NCBI RefSeq assembly: GCF_040183065.1
Contig: NC_091117.1
Location: forward strand, 113,311,001 to 113,375,000
DNA length: 64,000 nucleotides
Source: Periplaneta americana
Lineage: Eukaryota; Arthropoda; Insecta; Blattodea; Blattidae
Direction: 5' to 3'
Below the pieces are notes generated by a model. It was not told where the DNA came from, did not search any database, and worked only from the letters and a program-made list of their open reading frames with translations. The position numbers were made by a program, and so were the translations under genes. Of the stretch, positions 47,038-58,224 are shown in pieces. How positions within the stretch are numbered: the first letter of the stretch is position 1; every line of letters starts with the position of its first letter.

Positions 47038-47202
47038 GCGCGGACTTGACTAATAAAAACCTAACTAACCAAACCTAACCTTCGTATATGCAAGGTCTGT
47101 AATCGGAGCAAGAAGGGATCTCAATCATTTAATCTGCAATGTACACGCGAAAATAAATTAAAGTAAGGATCATGCTCACTGCATGAGAGGCCTGCGCATG
47201 CG

Positions 47203-47360
47203 CTACAGCAAAACTGTTTCCGTCGCGAGCCTCTCATCTAAGCCAGTCGTCATAATTTACTCGCAATATTTACGCAAATACACGTTGTCGCTAACAGTGG
47301 TGCTATCTCTCAATAATGTTCAGAACTAAGGAGGTTGACAGAGAGAGAGAGAGAAAAAAA
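47203..47360. repeat. Direct repeat of about 150 bp, left copy
   Basis: CAGCAAAACTGTTT...CTAACAGTGGTGCTATCTCT...CAGAGAGAGAGAG is repeated at 51661-51805 on the same strand, with roughly ten percent divergence plus small gaps. The two copies bracket the transposon at 47371-51658 exactly. The left copy lies on the promoter side of COX7A. Confidence 0.8.
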
Positions 47361-47963
47361 AAAAAGAAATATGAGTAATTCCACGAAAACCATGACATCA
47401 GATGTCACATATGAAGTTGTTGTTTTAAAGTCTTTACTATTTTTACGTCTGAGAGTGATGAATGGACAAGACCGAGGCACAGAAGAGAGCTTGTTTTCGT
47501 TTATAGTTTGTTCTGAATGTGAGCGGGAAGTTACAGCATACTATTCCTACAAGCGAAGCAACTGCAGTGAACTTTGGTCTGCCTTATCTCATCAGTCTGT
47601 GAATGATCTTAACAGTGAGTGGTTTGGTTGAACGTACACCTTCGCGAAAGAGGATGAAGGAGGTGTAATACATTGCCTCATTCGATAGTTTTAACTTTTG
47701 TTATGAGGTCATCTAAATCAGCTCAAGTTTATGTCCCGTCCATTACCAAATGTTTGAATGTATTTAGTTTCAAGCCATACTATTGCAAACTAGCCAATGA
47801 AAAAACATATTCTCTTCCAATATTCCATGATGAACACCATGAACCTTCAACACCTTAATTAAATTCAAAACAATATTTTTAATCGTGGCAACAGACGGGA
47901 CAAGAATAACTGTCCCATCCGTTACTTGTCCGTAATCATGAAGCCCATACCATGAATTCGTTA

Positions 47964-48034
47964 TTATTGTTATTATTATTACTAGTATCATCAGCATTAT
48001 TATTATCATCATCATCATCATCATCATCATCATA
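47964..48034. repeat. (ATT)/(ATC) microsatellite
   Basis: A trinucleotide run of TTA/ATC type within the uncharacterised transposon. The minus-strand poly-Met ORF here is an artefact of it. Confidence 0.9.
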
Positions 48035-48898
48035 GTCATCCATATAGTTAAAGTGTAGACTATATTGCAGGTTAATAGTACTTTAACAACATGGCAAATA
48101 TGTCTCCAGACAAGAAAATGAAGCGGTATAGAGAATGCCTGAAACAGTCGGAGAATTATGAAGATGCTAAAATTAAGGACTCAAGAAGGAAGAAACATGC
48201 ACGGGCTCTGAAGAAGACAACTATGACACCGAAGGATATGAGAAAGCAAAGAAAATATGATCGTGAACGGAAACGTGTCTACCGGTAAAAATTGAATAGC
48301 CTGAGTCCAAGTGAAGAAGCAACTTGTTCAAGTATTCTGTTTCTAACACTAGGGCTAAAGTTGTCTATCGTGCTCTCCGTAATCTGCCTCAAAGTCCAAG
48401 AAGGCATTATGAGGTTGTGGGTGTATTAGCGAGAACCTGTGAATTATGGTTGAAGGAAAGCAACATATCTGTAATAGGAAACCCTGTCAAAGATGTCGAA
48501 GATGATGCAATTAATTTTTATTGCAGGGAAGATATCAGGAGATAAGCTTCCGGAAGGAAAGACTGTTTAACAATTTACATAGATACTGCGAAGGTAAAAA
48601 ATGCAGAAACAACATCTTGTGATGACCATTAAAGAAGCTTATAACTGTTCGTTGCAGGAAAAGGGACAAACATAATAAGACTTTCAAAATTTGCACCCCT
48701 TCATCCCAAATACGTTCTTCCTATAACTTAACACCACACAATATCTGTGTGTGTATGTATCACTGTAATGCCGAATATTTTAGTCAGAAACTTTGTCTTC
48801 CTACAATGAATACTGTTCCAGCTTACATGGAATCAGTAGTTTGTGACGTAGCAAACGAAAAGTGTATGTATTTTCAAATATTACTAACAAATATGGAG

Positions 48899-49153
48899 TC
48901 CACACCTGTGGAGTAACGGTTAGCGCATCTAGCCGCGAAACTAGGTGGCCCGGGTTCGATTCCCGGTCGGGGCAAGTTACCTGGTTGAGGTTTTTTCCGG
49001 GGTTTTTCCTCAACATATATGAGCAAATGCTGGGTAACTTTCGGTGTTGGACCCCGGACTCATTTCACCGGCATTATCACCTTCATCTCATTCAGACGCT
49101 AAATAACCTAAGCTGTTGATAGAGCGTCGTAAAATAACCTACAAAAAAAAAAA
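48899..49153 (+). mobile_element. tRNA-derived SINE with poly-A tail and 10-bp TSD
   Basis: A tRNA-like head with TAACGGTTAGCGC (A box region) and the B box GGTTCGATTCC (about 48953-48963). A body with GTAACTTTCGGTGTTGGACC follows, then a poly-A tail (49143-49153). AAATATGGAG at 48889-48898 and 49154-49163 is a perfect 10-bp target duplication. It interrupts the degenerate transposon gene. Confidence 0.92.
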
Positions 49154-49542
49154 AAATATGGAGACTATGATAACTTGTGATGCAGCAAACGAAAAGTGTA
49201 TATATGTTCAAATATTACTAACAAATACAGAGACTACGATAACTTGGACAAATGATTAGAAATTATGGAGGAAGATATTTAAAGAAACAGCTTACATATA
49301 AACAATGGGCACATGCAAATAGAAGAGTATAAGAAATTGAAATCAGTAGTCAAATTGCAGAAGATGTGCAAGCATTGAAAAAGCAGACACCAACCCTCCT
49401 GATACATTGCTTCATCACAAGGCAACAAAGTGCATTTTTTAATGAAGTAAGACAGGGTTCATCTGAATTGTGCTACCAGTGGACTTTTTGGAGAACTATT
49501 CCGCTATACGATGAAAGAGTAATGGAACGGAGAAAAATTCTC

Positions 49543-49613
49543 TCCGGCGCCGGGATTTGAACCCGGGTTTTCAGCTCTACATGCTGATGCTTTATCCACT
49601 AAGCCACACCGGA
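49543..49613 (-). tRNA. tRNA-Tyr(GUA)-like gene or SINE head
   Basis: 71 nt on the minus strand fold as a full cloverleaf: acceptor TCCGGTG/CGCCGGA, D stem GCTT/AAGC, anticodon stem TCAGC/GCTGA with loop ATGTAGA (anticodon GTA), and T arm CCGGG/CCCGG. A box TGGCTTAGTGG and B box GGTTCAAATCC are intact, and a TTTTT run lies a few nt downstream. No intron, unlike most eukaryotic tRNA-Tyr genes. It is part of a repeat unit, so it is more likely a tRNA-derived promoter than a working tRNA gene. Confidence 0.6.
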
Positions 49614-50158
49614 TACAACCCCGACGCCGGTTAGAATCGTCTCAGATTAAGCTCCAACTCTTGGGTTCCCTCTAGTGGCCGCCCTCTGCACTACGTCATA
49701 GATGTCTATGAACGCAGGACCGAAGTCCACACATGTGCTGAGGTGCACTTGATATGAGTGACTAGTTGGCCGGGATCCGACGGAATGAGCGCCGTCTTAA
49801 ATCACGAAGTGATTTACGCATATCATATATATTATTTTAATGTACCGAAGTACATATGATATTTCCATTACTCTTTCATCGTATGATGACGCAGAATATC
49901 TGCATGGAAATATCATATGTACTTCGGTACATTAAAATAATATATATGATATGCGTAAATCACTTCGTGATTTAAGACGGCGCTCATTCCGTCGGATCCC
50001 GGCCAACTAGTCACTCATATCGAGTGCACCTCAGCACATGTGTGGACTTCGGTCCTGCGTTCATAGACATCTATGACGTAGTGCAGAGGGCTGCCACTAG
50101 AGGGAACCCAAGAGTTGGAGCTTAATCTGAGACGATTCTAACCGGCGTCGGGGTTGTA

Positions 50159-50223
50159 TCCGGTGTGGCTTAGTAGCATCAGCACGTAGAGCTGAAAACC
50201 CGGGTTCAAATCCCGGCGCCGGA
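50159..50223 (+). tRNA. tRNA-Tyr-like copy with damaged D arm
   Basis: The mirror copy of 49543-49613. About six bases of the D loop are deleted (TTAGTAGCATC instead of TTAGTGGATAAAGCATC), which destroys the D stem and the A-box spacing. The acceptor, anticodon (GTA) and T arms remain. It is not a functional tRNA. Confidence 0.55.
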
Positions 50224-51660
50224 GAGAATTTTTCTCCGTTCCATTACTCTTTCATCGTATGATGACGCAGAATATCTGCATGGAAATATCATATGTACTT
50301 CGGTACATTAAAATAATATATATTCCGCTATGTTTCAAAATGAAATACAGGCTGCCCATTGGAATAAGAAGCAAATTACAATTTTCACAGCAGTGGCGTG
50401 GTTTGGCAACGAACCTTGTAATTATGCCTTGACGTATGATAAATATGCCGTCTTTGCTTTCTGAGACGAAATTTTTAGAGACATAAAAATAATCATCCAA
50501 ATGTGAAATATCTACACGTATTTTCTGCCTCTCAATTCAAGCAGAGATTTAATTTCATGAACATATCATTTGTAGAAGAATTTTATGGAATACAACAGTC
50601 CTGGCCTTTTTTTCTCCTCGAGTCATGGGAAAGAAGCTGTAGATGGTGTAGGGGCAACTATTAAAAGGCTTATTTGGACTCGGGTGAAAATAGGAAAATA
50701 CACAGTTCAAAATGCACAATCATTTGTTGAATGTGCTGCAACTTCTTCCGTTAAGATAATTTTGATTACAGATGAAACAGTGAAACAACATATGTTGAAC
50801 GCGCATTGAAAGAACACAGCATCCCTTCCAGAGACACAAAAAATGCATTCCATAATTGGAGTATCTCCATACAAAATCAAATGGAAATATTATTCTTACA
50901 GCTCTGATGAACATGAATTTACATTCAAAAAAACCAAATCTTCAAGTACAAAATAAAAATACACCTATTAAATGCGTTTATGGTGTGTATGTTCAATCTG
51001 ATTTTTTTACTCTTTGTTTTATTTGTACTTGCATCAATCAACAGTTTTGGTATTACAACGTTAAATGATTACGTTATACAATATGCGACATTATAGACGT
51101 ACTATTATTTTGTTGTTATAAGAGATATGCTAAAGTAATATATGCATATATAATGTCTATTAATTGTTTAAAACTTATTTAAAGTAGTTCACTGTTTTAT
51201 TCAGTTGTTCCTTCCATTCATTACAAGACACATTCGGAAAATGTCCCGTCTGTTACCTGTATGTCCCGTCTGTTACCCATTTTTAGACAGTTTCTCTCAA
51301 TACACAATTCATATTACACAAAGTTTGAATGCACCCATGAATAGCTGTGTACACTCGCAATATTTGGTAATATTGTGGTATTTTTGTATTTCATAGCAGG
51401 ACAGAGATTGTATGGAGTTTGTGTTCACTGTATATATTGTGTCATTTTTATGTCCCGTCTGTTACCTTTCTTTAAACAGTTATAACTGTTGTCAAATATT
51501 TTATAATTTGCTTTTTAACAGAAATAATATCAGCTTATAACCTGATGCACGCATTGTGACTTTTATTTTGTATATTAAATAATTTCCGTACGAAATAAAT
51601 ATATATATTATACTGAACAATTTGTATGATTGTCCCGTCCATTACCGTGGAATTACCCAT

Positions 51661-51805
51661 ATAGCAAAACTGTTTTGTCTCGAGACTCCCATCTAAGCCA
51701 TGTAATCTACTTGCAATATATTTGCGCAAATACACCTTGCAGCTAACAGTGGTGCTATCTCTCAGTAATGTTCAGAACGAAGGAGGCAGAGAGAGAGAAA
51801 AAAAA
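51661..51805. repeat. Direct repeat of about 150 bp, right copy
   Basis: Same-strand copy of 47203-47360, starting immediately after the right transposon terminus. See the left copy for shared blocks. Confidence 0.8.
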
Positions 51806-52426
51806 ACAAATTTCTCCCTCCAACTACGCCACACACCAACGTCATGTTCTTATGTTGGCGACATAGTGTATTTAATTAAATTTGTTGGTAAACATAACGG
51901 CACGGTTCAAAGCGACCGTGGTAATTATCCAGTTTAGCACAGAATTTTTGCCTATTCTTCGCCCACGCTAGATTTCGACTCTAAATAACCTCTACACTTC
52001 AAAGTGTTAAATAAAATGATTATAATTATGTTAAAGTGGGCGGTAAATATCTAGTTTACGTACACTTATTTCAGGTGCTCCCCTTAGCAAATACATGAAG
52101 ATCCAGAGAACATTTCACAGAAACGGAGGAAGTGAAGTAATAATGAATATACTTCAGAAAACTGCTAAACTAGCGCTGAGTTTGTTCCTTGTACTCACGC
52201 ACGACGATTTTGATGTCTCCTCTGTAATACCAGCATAACTTTGGTGACATTACGGAAGTTTCACGCTATGCCTTGCATACACGAATTTGTTCACAGTTTA
52301 CATTAGTTTAGGCATTCAAGATGGAGCATTCACCCGCCACTATAAACAAATAATGCATAATTTTATCACTGCCAATGTGGCGCTGTAAACAAATTTTCAT
52401 CACAGCCAGAACACATTTCAATATTT

Positions 52427-52433
<7 letters not shown>

Positions 52434-52487
<54 letters not shown>
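52434..52487. repeat. (TA)n microsatellite
   Basis: An uninterrupted TA dinucleotide run of about 54 bp. Confidence 0.95.
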
Positions 52488-52490
<3 letters not shown>

Positions 52491-53354
52491 TACCACTACA
52501 TTAACATATTGATTATTGCACAAAACACACACTTATCGAATTACACGTAATTATAAGCAGTGGCGACAAAGTCACCCGACATCACGTTCCACTTCTTACA
52601 ATAGACGGCTCCCAATAGGGCATATAATAGGGAGGACAACATTTACAAACGACATGATACTAAAAGTGACGAATGTTACTACAGGTGTTATTGTGACAGG
52701 TTAGGTTAGGTGTGTAATATCATGTGAGAGGTTAAGTTACACTAGATGTGTAGCATTATGTGAGAAGTGTTGGCGACACTGAAAATACCTACATTCCCTC
52801 TCTCAAATTACGTCACATTCAGGAAATATGGCGGTGTTCTTCACTCACGCACGACGATTTTGGTATATAACCTATGGTATTTGGGAGTGGCATATAGCTC
52901 TCCCAGATCACTCCATACTATAAATCCTAGTCATTTTCAGGGTATTTCAGCAATTTCCTCCGTGAATGTTACTTATGTCCCGCCCACTATAGAGACATAA
53001 GCCAGTTTTACACTAAACATATTTAGTATAACTTGTTGCTTGTGGGCCGTCCCAAACCCCGACGTCCACCCCTAACAGCGCCGGTCCTTATATACCCGTC
53101 AGTCAAGGCCTTCTGAGAAATAAAAGCAATTGACAATAGATATCTCAGTCATGACAACCTCATAAAATATCCTATCAATTGAATAATCGATCTTGCTATG
53201 TTCAAGATAATAATATTATAATAACTGATTTTCTTTGCATTTTTTTAACTCATCATATTAAACAGAGAAATGGAATAACTTCACAAAGCACAAATTAATA
53301 AATATATCACGCTTAATAAATTAAATTTACACAATTCTACTCAGTAAACAATTC

Positions 53355-53356
<2 letters not shown>

Positions 53357-53386
<30 letters not shown>
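53357..53386. repeat. Poly-A tract
   Basis: About 30 A residues. No SINE head is recognised immediately upstream. Confidence 0.9.
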
Positions 53387-53389
<3 letters not shown>

Positions 53390-53555
53390 GTGGTTCCAAA
53401 GCGAAAAATTGATGTCAATTTTTGGACATAATGAGATTTTGCGATGTATGTTTAGGGTTGCCAAATCTGGTAAATAAAATTACCGGCGATTTTATACTTG
53501 CAGCAAATTTGCATGAATAAAAGTAAATAACTGAAAATGCCTTTGAATTATATTA

Positions 53556-53925
53556 TGCAATAGTACACACCTAATCTAACCTAACCTAACCTTTGAGAAT
53601 ACTACACACATAATCTAACCAAACATAACCTCATATAATACTATACATAACAACCTCATATCATACCTTTCATATAATGCTACACACCTAATCTACCCTA
53701 ACCTAACCTAACCTAACCTTGGAGAATACTACACACATAATCTAACCTAACATAACCTCATATAATATTATACATAACATAACATAATTATAGCAGCCCC
53801 TATACCCCGCTTTTTACATCATGTGCTACACATAGGATCATCATTGGGGCTTGCAGCCCCGATACCCCGCTTTTTACATCATGTGCTACACGTCGGATCA
53901 TCATCATGTGCTACACGTTGGATCA
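53556..53925. repeat. Tandem duplications with (CCTAA)n telomere-like blocks
   Basis: A unit of roughly 120 bp containing CCTAA pentamers, AATACTACACACATAATCTA and CATAACCTCATATAATA is duplicated (53556-53665, 53676-53780). A second tandem set with TACCCCGCTTTTTACATCAT follows (53803- and 53856-). TTAGG-like pentamers recur on the opposite strand near 54887. Confidence 0.75.
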
Positions 53926-56181
53926 TCATCAGTTATTATATTATTACCCATTTCAGCGAGTACTGACGACCACTGCAAAATACGACGATTTGGTCCAGGG
54001 AGCATTCTCTTTTGGCACAAGGATGATTTATGTAACATGTTTCTAAATTATTAGTCTTTTAAATATCGGTACATTCTTTAACAAATCACTGAAAAACTGG
54101 ATGTGTAGTGATACGAAATTATTATTATTTATTTTTGGCGCATCATTTTTACGTAAGTAACGACAAATAAAAACTAACATGCCACATATCATTATTTTAA
54201 GAAATACAGGAAACAAGCATGAATAATATTCACCATTCTTAATGATCGTGGGATAGAAAAAAAACGTATGGAATAGAAATTACATACAAATGTGCTTGTA
54301 ATAAACAATAAGCAAACATCTTCGATTAAGCATTTCAAAACAACATGAATATAGCGTGGATTGTGTAGGAAAATATTTTCTTATATGTTGCTCCCAATGT
54401 GCATGATTGTTAACTTATGAAACAAATGAAAATTAACAAGGCATATAAACACTATTTGAAGAAAGATAGGAAATATTAAGTAATATTCGTCGTTCCTAAC
54501 GATCTTTGGATGGGCAATAACAATGAAATATGTATAAAATAAAAATTACACAACAGGTGAGCGTATAAAAACAGTAAGTAGAATCATATCTGATTAATAA
54601 GCTCAAATTACTCCAGTTTAGTGTAAGAGTGGTCTATATCTAACGATGTCTCCCAGCAAATTACTTAATTACTTAAAAACAAAAAAAATTGTGTTAGAAG
54701 ATTGAATTTGTGAATTTTCTCTAAACTTTCCAAATATCTGTAGGCAGTCTTTTACATTAGATTGCCGAAAATTGGTTTATAGCGCATTGGCAGTGATAAA
54801 AGTGTGAAATATTCGTTCAGTGGGCAGTGGATACTCTACATTGATTTCCTCTAGTGCACGTACATAAGTAATTCTCACCATTAACAGGTTAGGTTAGGTT
54901 AGTTCAGGCTTTTATTATGCCTTACATATACGCTGGGCAAAGGCTGGTGATTTGTTTTCTGATGTCAGTATTAAGGTAGTATAATGGCGGATTTTTCCTT
55001 CCGAAATCATAGTAACAAATTCAGCGCTAGTTTCACTCAGAAAATGTCTGAAAAGTACGACCAAAGTTTCCCAGCATGTTGACTCTCAAGCTGTCTTTGG
55101 GACTACATCCAAAGGTAAAGAATGTTGTGTGCGGAGACCGTTTGTGGTATGGCTATGGACCTCAACAATCATCGCCCGTGACAAACGAATTGAAAATTTC
55201 AAACGTTCACACACTGCAACTAACTGGAAATAGACCCCCGTACAATGTAATATGTACCTGTAACAGAAAATTTAAATCAAATTATGAGTGGTGTTCCTAA
55301 ACTAGACAGAAATGGGCGTGCCCACAACTACATAAAATTAACTTTCTTTAATTTTTATACAAAATGTATATTTCATCAAACAACAAAATCTTCAGTTAAT
55401 ACACAATTATCGCAATATCAGTGAAAAGTAACTTGCATCACAATATTCTATTCCATTATAACCTAACACAAATATCTCAAAAACATTATCTGCTTCTCCG
55501 AATATTAACAACGTAATACTCCCATATTTGATAACCTGAAGAACGTTCAAACAAATATTACCTTTGCCGAATTCATTCTCTTTAAGAACAAATTAAAATA
55601 TATCTCTACTGTAATTAAAATAATCCGAACTGATCGGAGAGGAACACCTTTAAAATAAATATGGCTGCAACGGATCGCTTTCACTATCCGTGCGTCTTTT
55701 TTTAAAGCAAGACGTATAGCGCTGCAGCAAGACCGTTCTTTTATTACATTTGCTTCACCGTCGCTGCAGCAGCGCTGTAGCAAGCGTGCAGCAAATCAAA
55801 ACTTCGCTTTACGAGTTTGCTGCACGATCCATCATGGCGGAATGTGTGTTTTGGTCTTTTGCAACGTTTATTATTGTCAAAATCGTCTAGTAATAATAAT
55901 TCCATGTCATTATCATGGAAGTCGAAATTATTTAACATGTTTGGTTCTTTTAGGGTTAAATTTATTACGGCAGAAATAGAAGCCAATATTAATTGTCCAC
56001 CATTTTGCAGTCAGTTGACCTACTTACGTTTTTTTTCGACCATCATTTTGCTGCAGCTACGGCATGAAGCGCTTTAAAAAAAACTCAAGGTATTTCCTCA
56101 GCGTCGCCAACGAACTCAAAGAGAAAGAACTCTATGCCAACGAAGGAACAAGAAATCCCCCTTTAATTTGTTCATTCTACC
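53926..56181. other. Non-coding, no recognised gene
   Basis: AT-rich sequence with a short GCTGCAGCA-rich patch near 55720-55830. An 80-residue minus-strand ORF at 55744-55986 (MELLLLDDFDNNKRCKRPKH) faintly recalls the N-terminus of Harbinger-type genes, but not enough to call it. Confidence 0.4.
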
Positions 56182-56285
56182 ACCACTGTCTACTACATAC
56201 AGTCGCGCAACAACAACACTTTTTTGACAACATTCGCGACACTAGCGCCCAAGCGGCAGGCAAGGCACTGGTCATAGAGTTGATA
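56182..56285 (+). repeat. Solo terminal fragment of the CCACAGTCTAATA element
   Basis: About 104 bp matching the first 100 bp of the L half that follows (ACATACAGTCGCGCAAC ... GACACTAGCGCCCAAGCGGC). It lies in tandem with it. The terminal repeat itself is changed to CCACTGTCTACTA. Confidence 0.7.
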
Positions 56286-57310
56286 CCACAGTCTAATACA
56301 TACAGTCACGAAACTTCAACACTTTTTCTGCCAACATCCGCGACACTAGCGCCCAAGCGGCAGGCAAGGCACTGGTCATAGTCTCGTTCAGCCAGCACGT
56401 GCTTTAAAGGAATGAGAGATGTTATAATAACGTTTTAATCATGCATCGGGATAAAAGCAATGTGTGCAATGACGAAAACTGCAGTAGCAACAAGTTTAAA
56501 TCTCCGAATTTGTCGTTCTTCAGATTCCCTAAAGACCAAGAGAAAATCATAACTCAGTCATAACCAATAATTCACGTTGTAGGTAGCCTACGTATTGTGT
56601 TCTATAAAACATTTATTAGTTATCAGTTACATATTTGTATGTCAGGAAGGAGAACTTAAATAAAAACAAAGAAAATACCTGTTACAGTATATTATTTTTT
56701 TTTTTGCAGAAATCATATGTGTAAATGTATAAAAATTCCGATTTTGGATAATGTATCTGCAGTTTTTAATGCAAGTAATTCCATAATTTTTGTAATCGTG
56801 TTTTTTTCTTTATATTTTTCAAAAGTTGTACGTTATATTGCATTCAAGTAGGGATCATGGTGTTAATTTTTCAAGTATTCATGGAGTATTGTAATCCTTT
56901 TGCAAAATATTCACTTCTTGAATAAATCCAGACTGTGTCTATAAATTTCTGATGTCTTGGTGTAGATTCATATGGCAGATGTATTAAGTTCTCAAGAGCC
57001 TTTTTAAATTTAATATAAAAAGCAATCTTTTCTGTAAAAATTTGCATGACTGTTATTGGTGTTGATTTTACATTCCCAGTGATTATTTGAGCCGTTCAGA
57101 GCAGAAGTGGTGTAAGTCAAAATTAGGTAATGAGGTTTAAAGTAAATATTCTGTAAAATACAGCGCAAAGTAGCAATTAACATATCCTTCGTGCTATTCA
57201 CTGACTACTAATAGTTTAAATAAATTCAATATTAACTGCTACTTTGCGATGCATTTTAAAGAATGTTTACTTTAATTCTCATTACCCATTTTGACTTACA
57301 CTACTTCTGC
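56286..57310 (+). repeat. L half of the 1.9-kb element
   Basis: Starts CCACAGTCTAATACATACAG. It includes the GACACTAGCGCCCAAGCGGC block and the AT-rich body, and ends at CTACTTCTGC, exactly the midpoint of complete copies. Its R half is missing. Instead another element end (CACAGTCTAATA) follows directly. No ORF. Confidence 0.75.
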
Positions 57311-58224
57311 CACAGTCTAATACTTACAGTCACGCAATTCATACGTATAAAATATGCCAACATTTGACAGCTGGCGCGACAGTAGCCCTCTAGCGGCAGG
57401 CAAGTTAAAAGTGTGCACACGACACATGATAACACATCAGAAAACGAGTTTTGCTTATTTGTTTTATATTTTTATGCTATACAGTAAGTGTATATGATTC
57501 TTGTTAATTTTACTTTAGAATCCTAGAAGAATTTCACACGCAATTAATCTACAAGTTTCAGAAGCTGGGAATAAACGTAGCCTAATTCTTTCTGCTTCTT
57601 ACAACTGAATCATGGCCCTGTTCACGTATCATGGTTTGAAATAATATAATTGTTCGTGCGTGGATGGTTAATTAAATTCATTCCTAAATATATTTATGAA
57701 TCATTAGAACTCTATATTTCCTGTGAGAATAGTCAAAATTAGTAGCTTCAAAATTGTAGGTCATATCTCGTAGGGTACATTGCGTGGTGAACTCCTCTCC
57801 CTATTTCCTGAGAAATTAACTATTTTCCATTCCGCAAATTGGGGTAAACTCGGCCGCTGAGGTAAACTTGAAAATAAAAAACGGGAAGATTTAAACCTTA
57901 ATATGACAGACATTGATTTATGAAGTTCATTATTTTTCATTTTTTAAGAACCGGTATTTCCTTTATTATTTTGAGTGACAAATAGTGCTGATATTATGGT
58001 TTAAATGTTTATGGCAAGTTTACCGCATTTTTCATTACATTTCCAGTTTTCACACATAAGCTTAATTTTAACTTATCCTACCTATATAATACGTAATTTA
58101 CATGCCCTTACTGTTAATATGACGTAGGTGAGAACAAATAAATGAACACACAATTTCGTTGAAAAAATTGTGACTTCAATTAACTCAGAAAATGTAGGCC
58201 TAATTTTATTTTCAGAGCAGAAGT
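57311..58224 (+). repeat. R half of the 1.9-kb element
   Basis: Starts CACAGTCTAATACTTACAG, then the block GCGCGACAGTAGCCCTCTAG. It ends at CAGAGCAGAAGT, again the element midpoint, immediately followed by another CACAGTCTAATA. It preserves an intact TA at 57691-57692, which serves as the empty site for the Tc1 insertion in the copy at 60106-63553. Confidence 0.75.

Larger units (their letters stand above)
49508..50320. mobile_element. Inverted dimer of a tRNA-like repeat unit, with 11-bp TSD
   Basis: Arms 49508-49866 and 49906-50259 are near-perfect reverse complements, separated by a 39-bp spacer. The spacer is itself a copy of the inter-unit linker at 50243-50281. After the right arm a second unit begins (50282-50320). 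TATTCCGCTAT at 49497-49507 and 50321-50331 flanks the whole block. The right-hand unit is 376 bp (49906-50281). Confidence 0.9.
48091..50810 (+). pseudogene. Uncharacterised transposon gene, degenerate and twice interrupted
   Basis: Segments in order. First, a Lys/Arg-rich start MANMSPDKKMKRYRECLKQ (48091-48288). Then AKVVYRALRNLPQSPRRHYEVVG...REDIRR (48324-48545). Then a degenerate part with HNICVCMYHCNAEYF and VCDVANEKCMY (48730-48880). After the insertions come ITIFTAVAWFG and LTYDKYAVFAF (about 50370-50460), then SSSHGKEAVDGVGATIKRLIW (50618-50680). The HGK(G/E)..DGVGA..KR signature recurs in unannotated arthropod transposon proteins as far as I recall. Several frameshifts are present. 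A DDE nuclease is suspected, not shown. Confidence 0.55.
47371..51658 (+). mobile_element. Uncharacterised (Sola-like?) DNA transposon, copy 2
   Basis: Termini GAGTAATTCCACG (47371-47383) and CGTGGAATTACCC (51646-51658) are inverted repeats. ATAT on each side (47367-47370 and 51659-51662) could be a 4-bp target duplication. A motif TGTCCCGTC(C/T)(A/G)TTACC recurs near both ends. It contains a degenerate gene, a SINE (48899-49153) and an inverted tRNA-like dimer (49508-50320). Superfamily is uncertain. Confidence 0.65.
51806..53540. other. Non-coding, with microsatellites
   Basis: No gene is recognised. It contains two copies of CTCACGCACGACGATTTTG (about 52194 and 52844), a TTAGG-like run near 52699 and the simple repeats listed separately. 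Confidence 0.5.

Noticed and set aside
47770-48039. Minus-strand ORF with a poly-Met/Ile start
   Set aside because: The start is a microsatellite translation and the rest has no motif.
55744-55986. 80-codon minus-strand ORF (LLLLDDFDNNKR) resembling a Harbinger N-terminus
   Set aside because: The similarity rests on a short low-complexity stretch and there is no nuclease domain or terminal repeat nearby.
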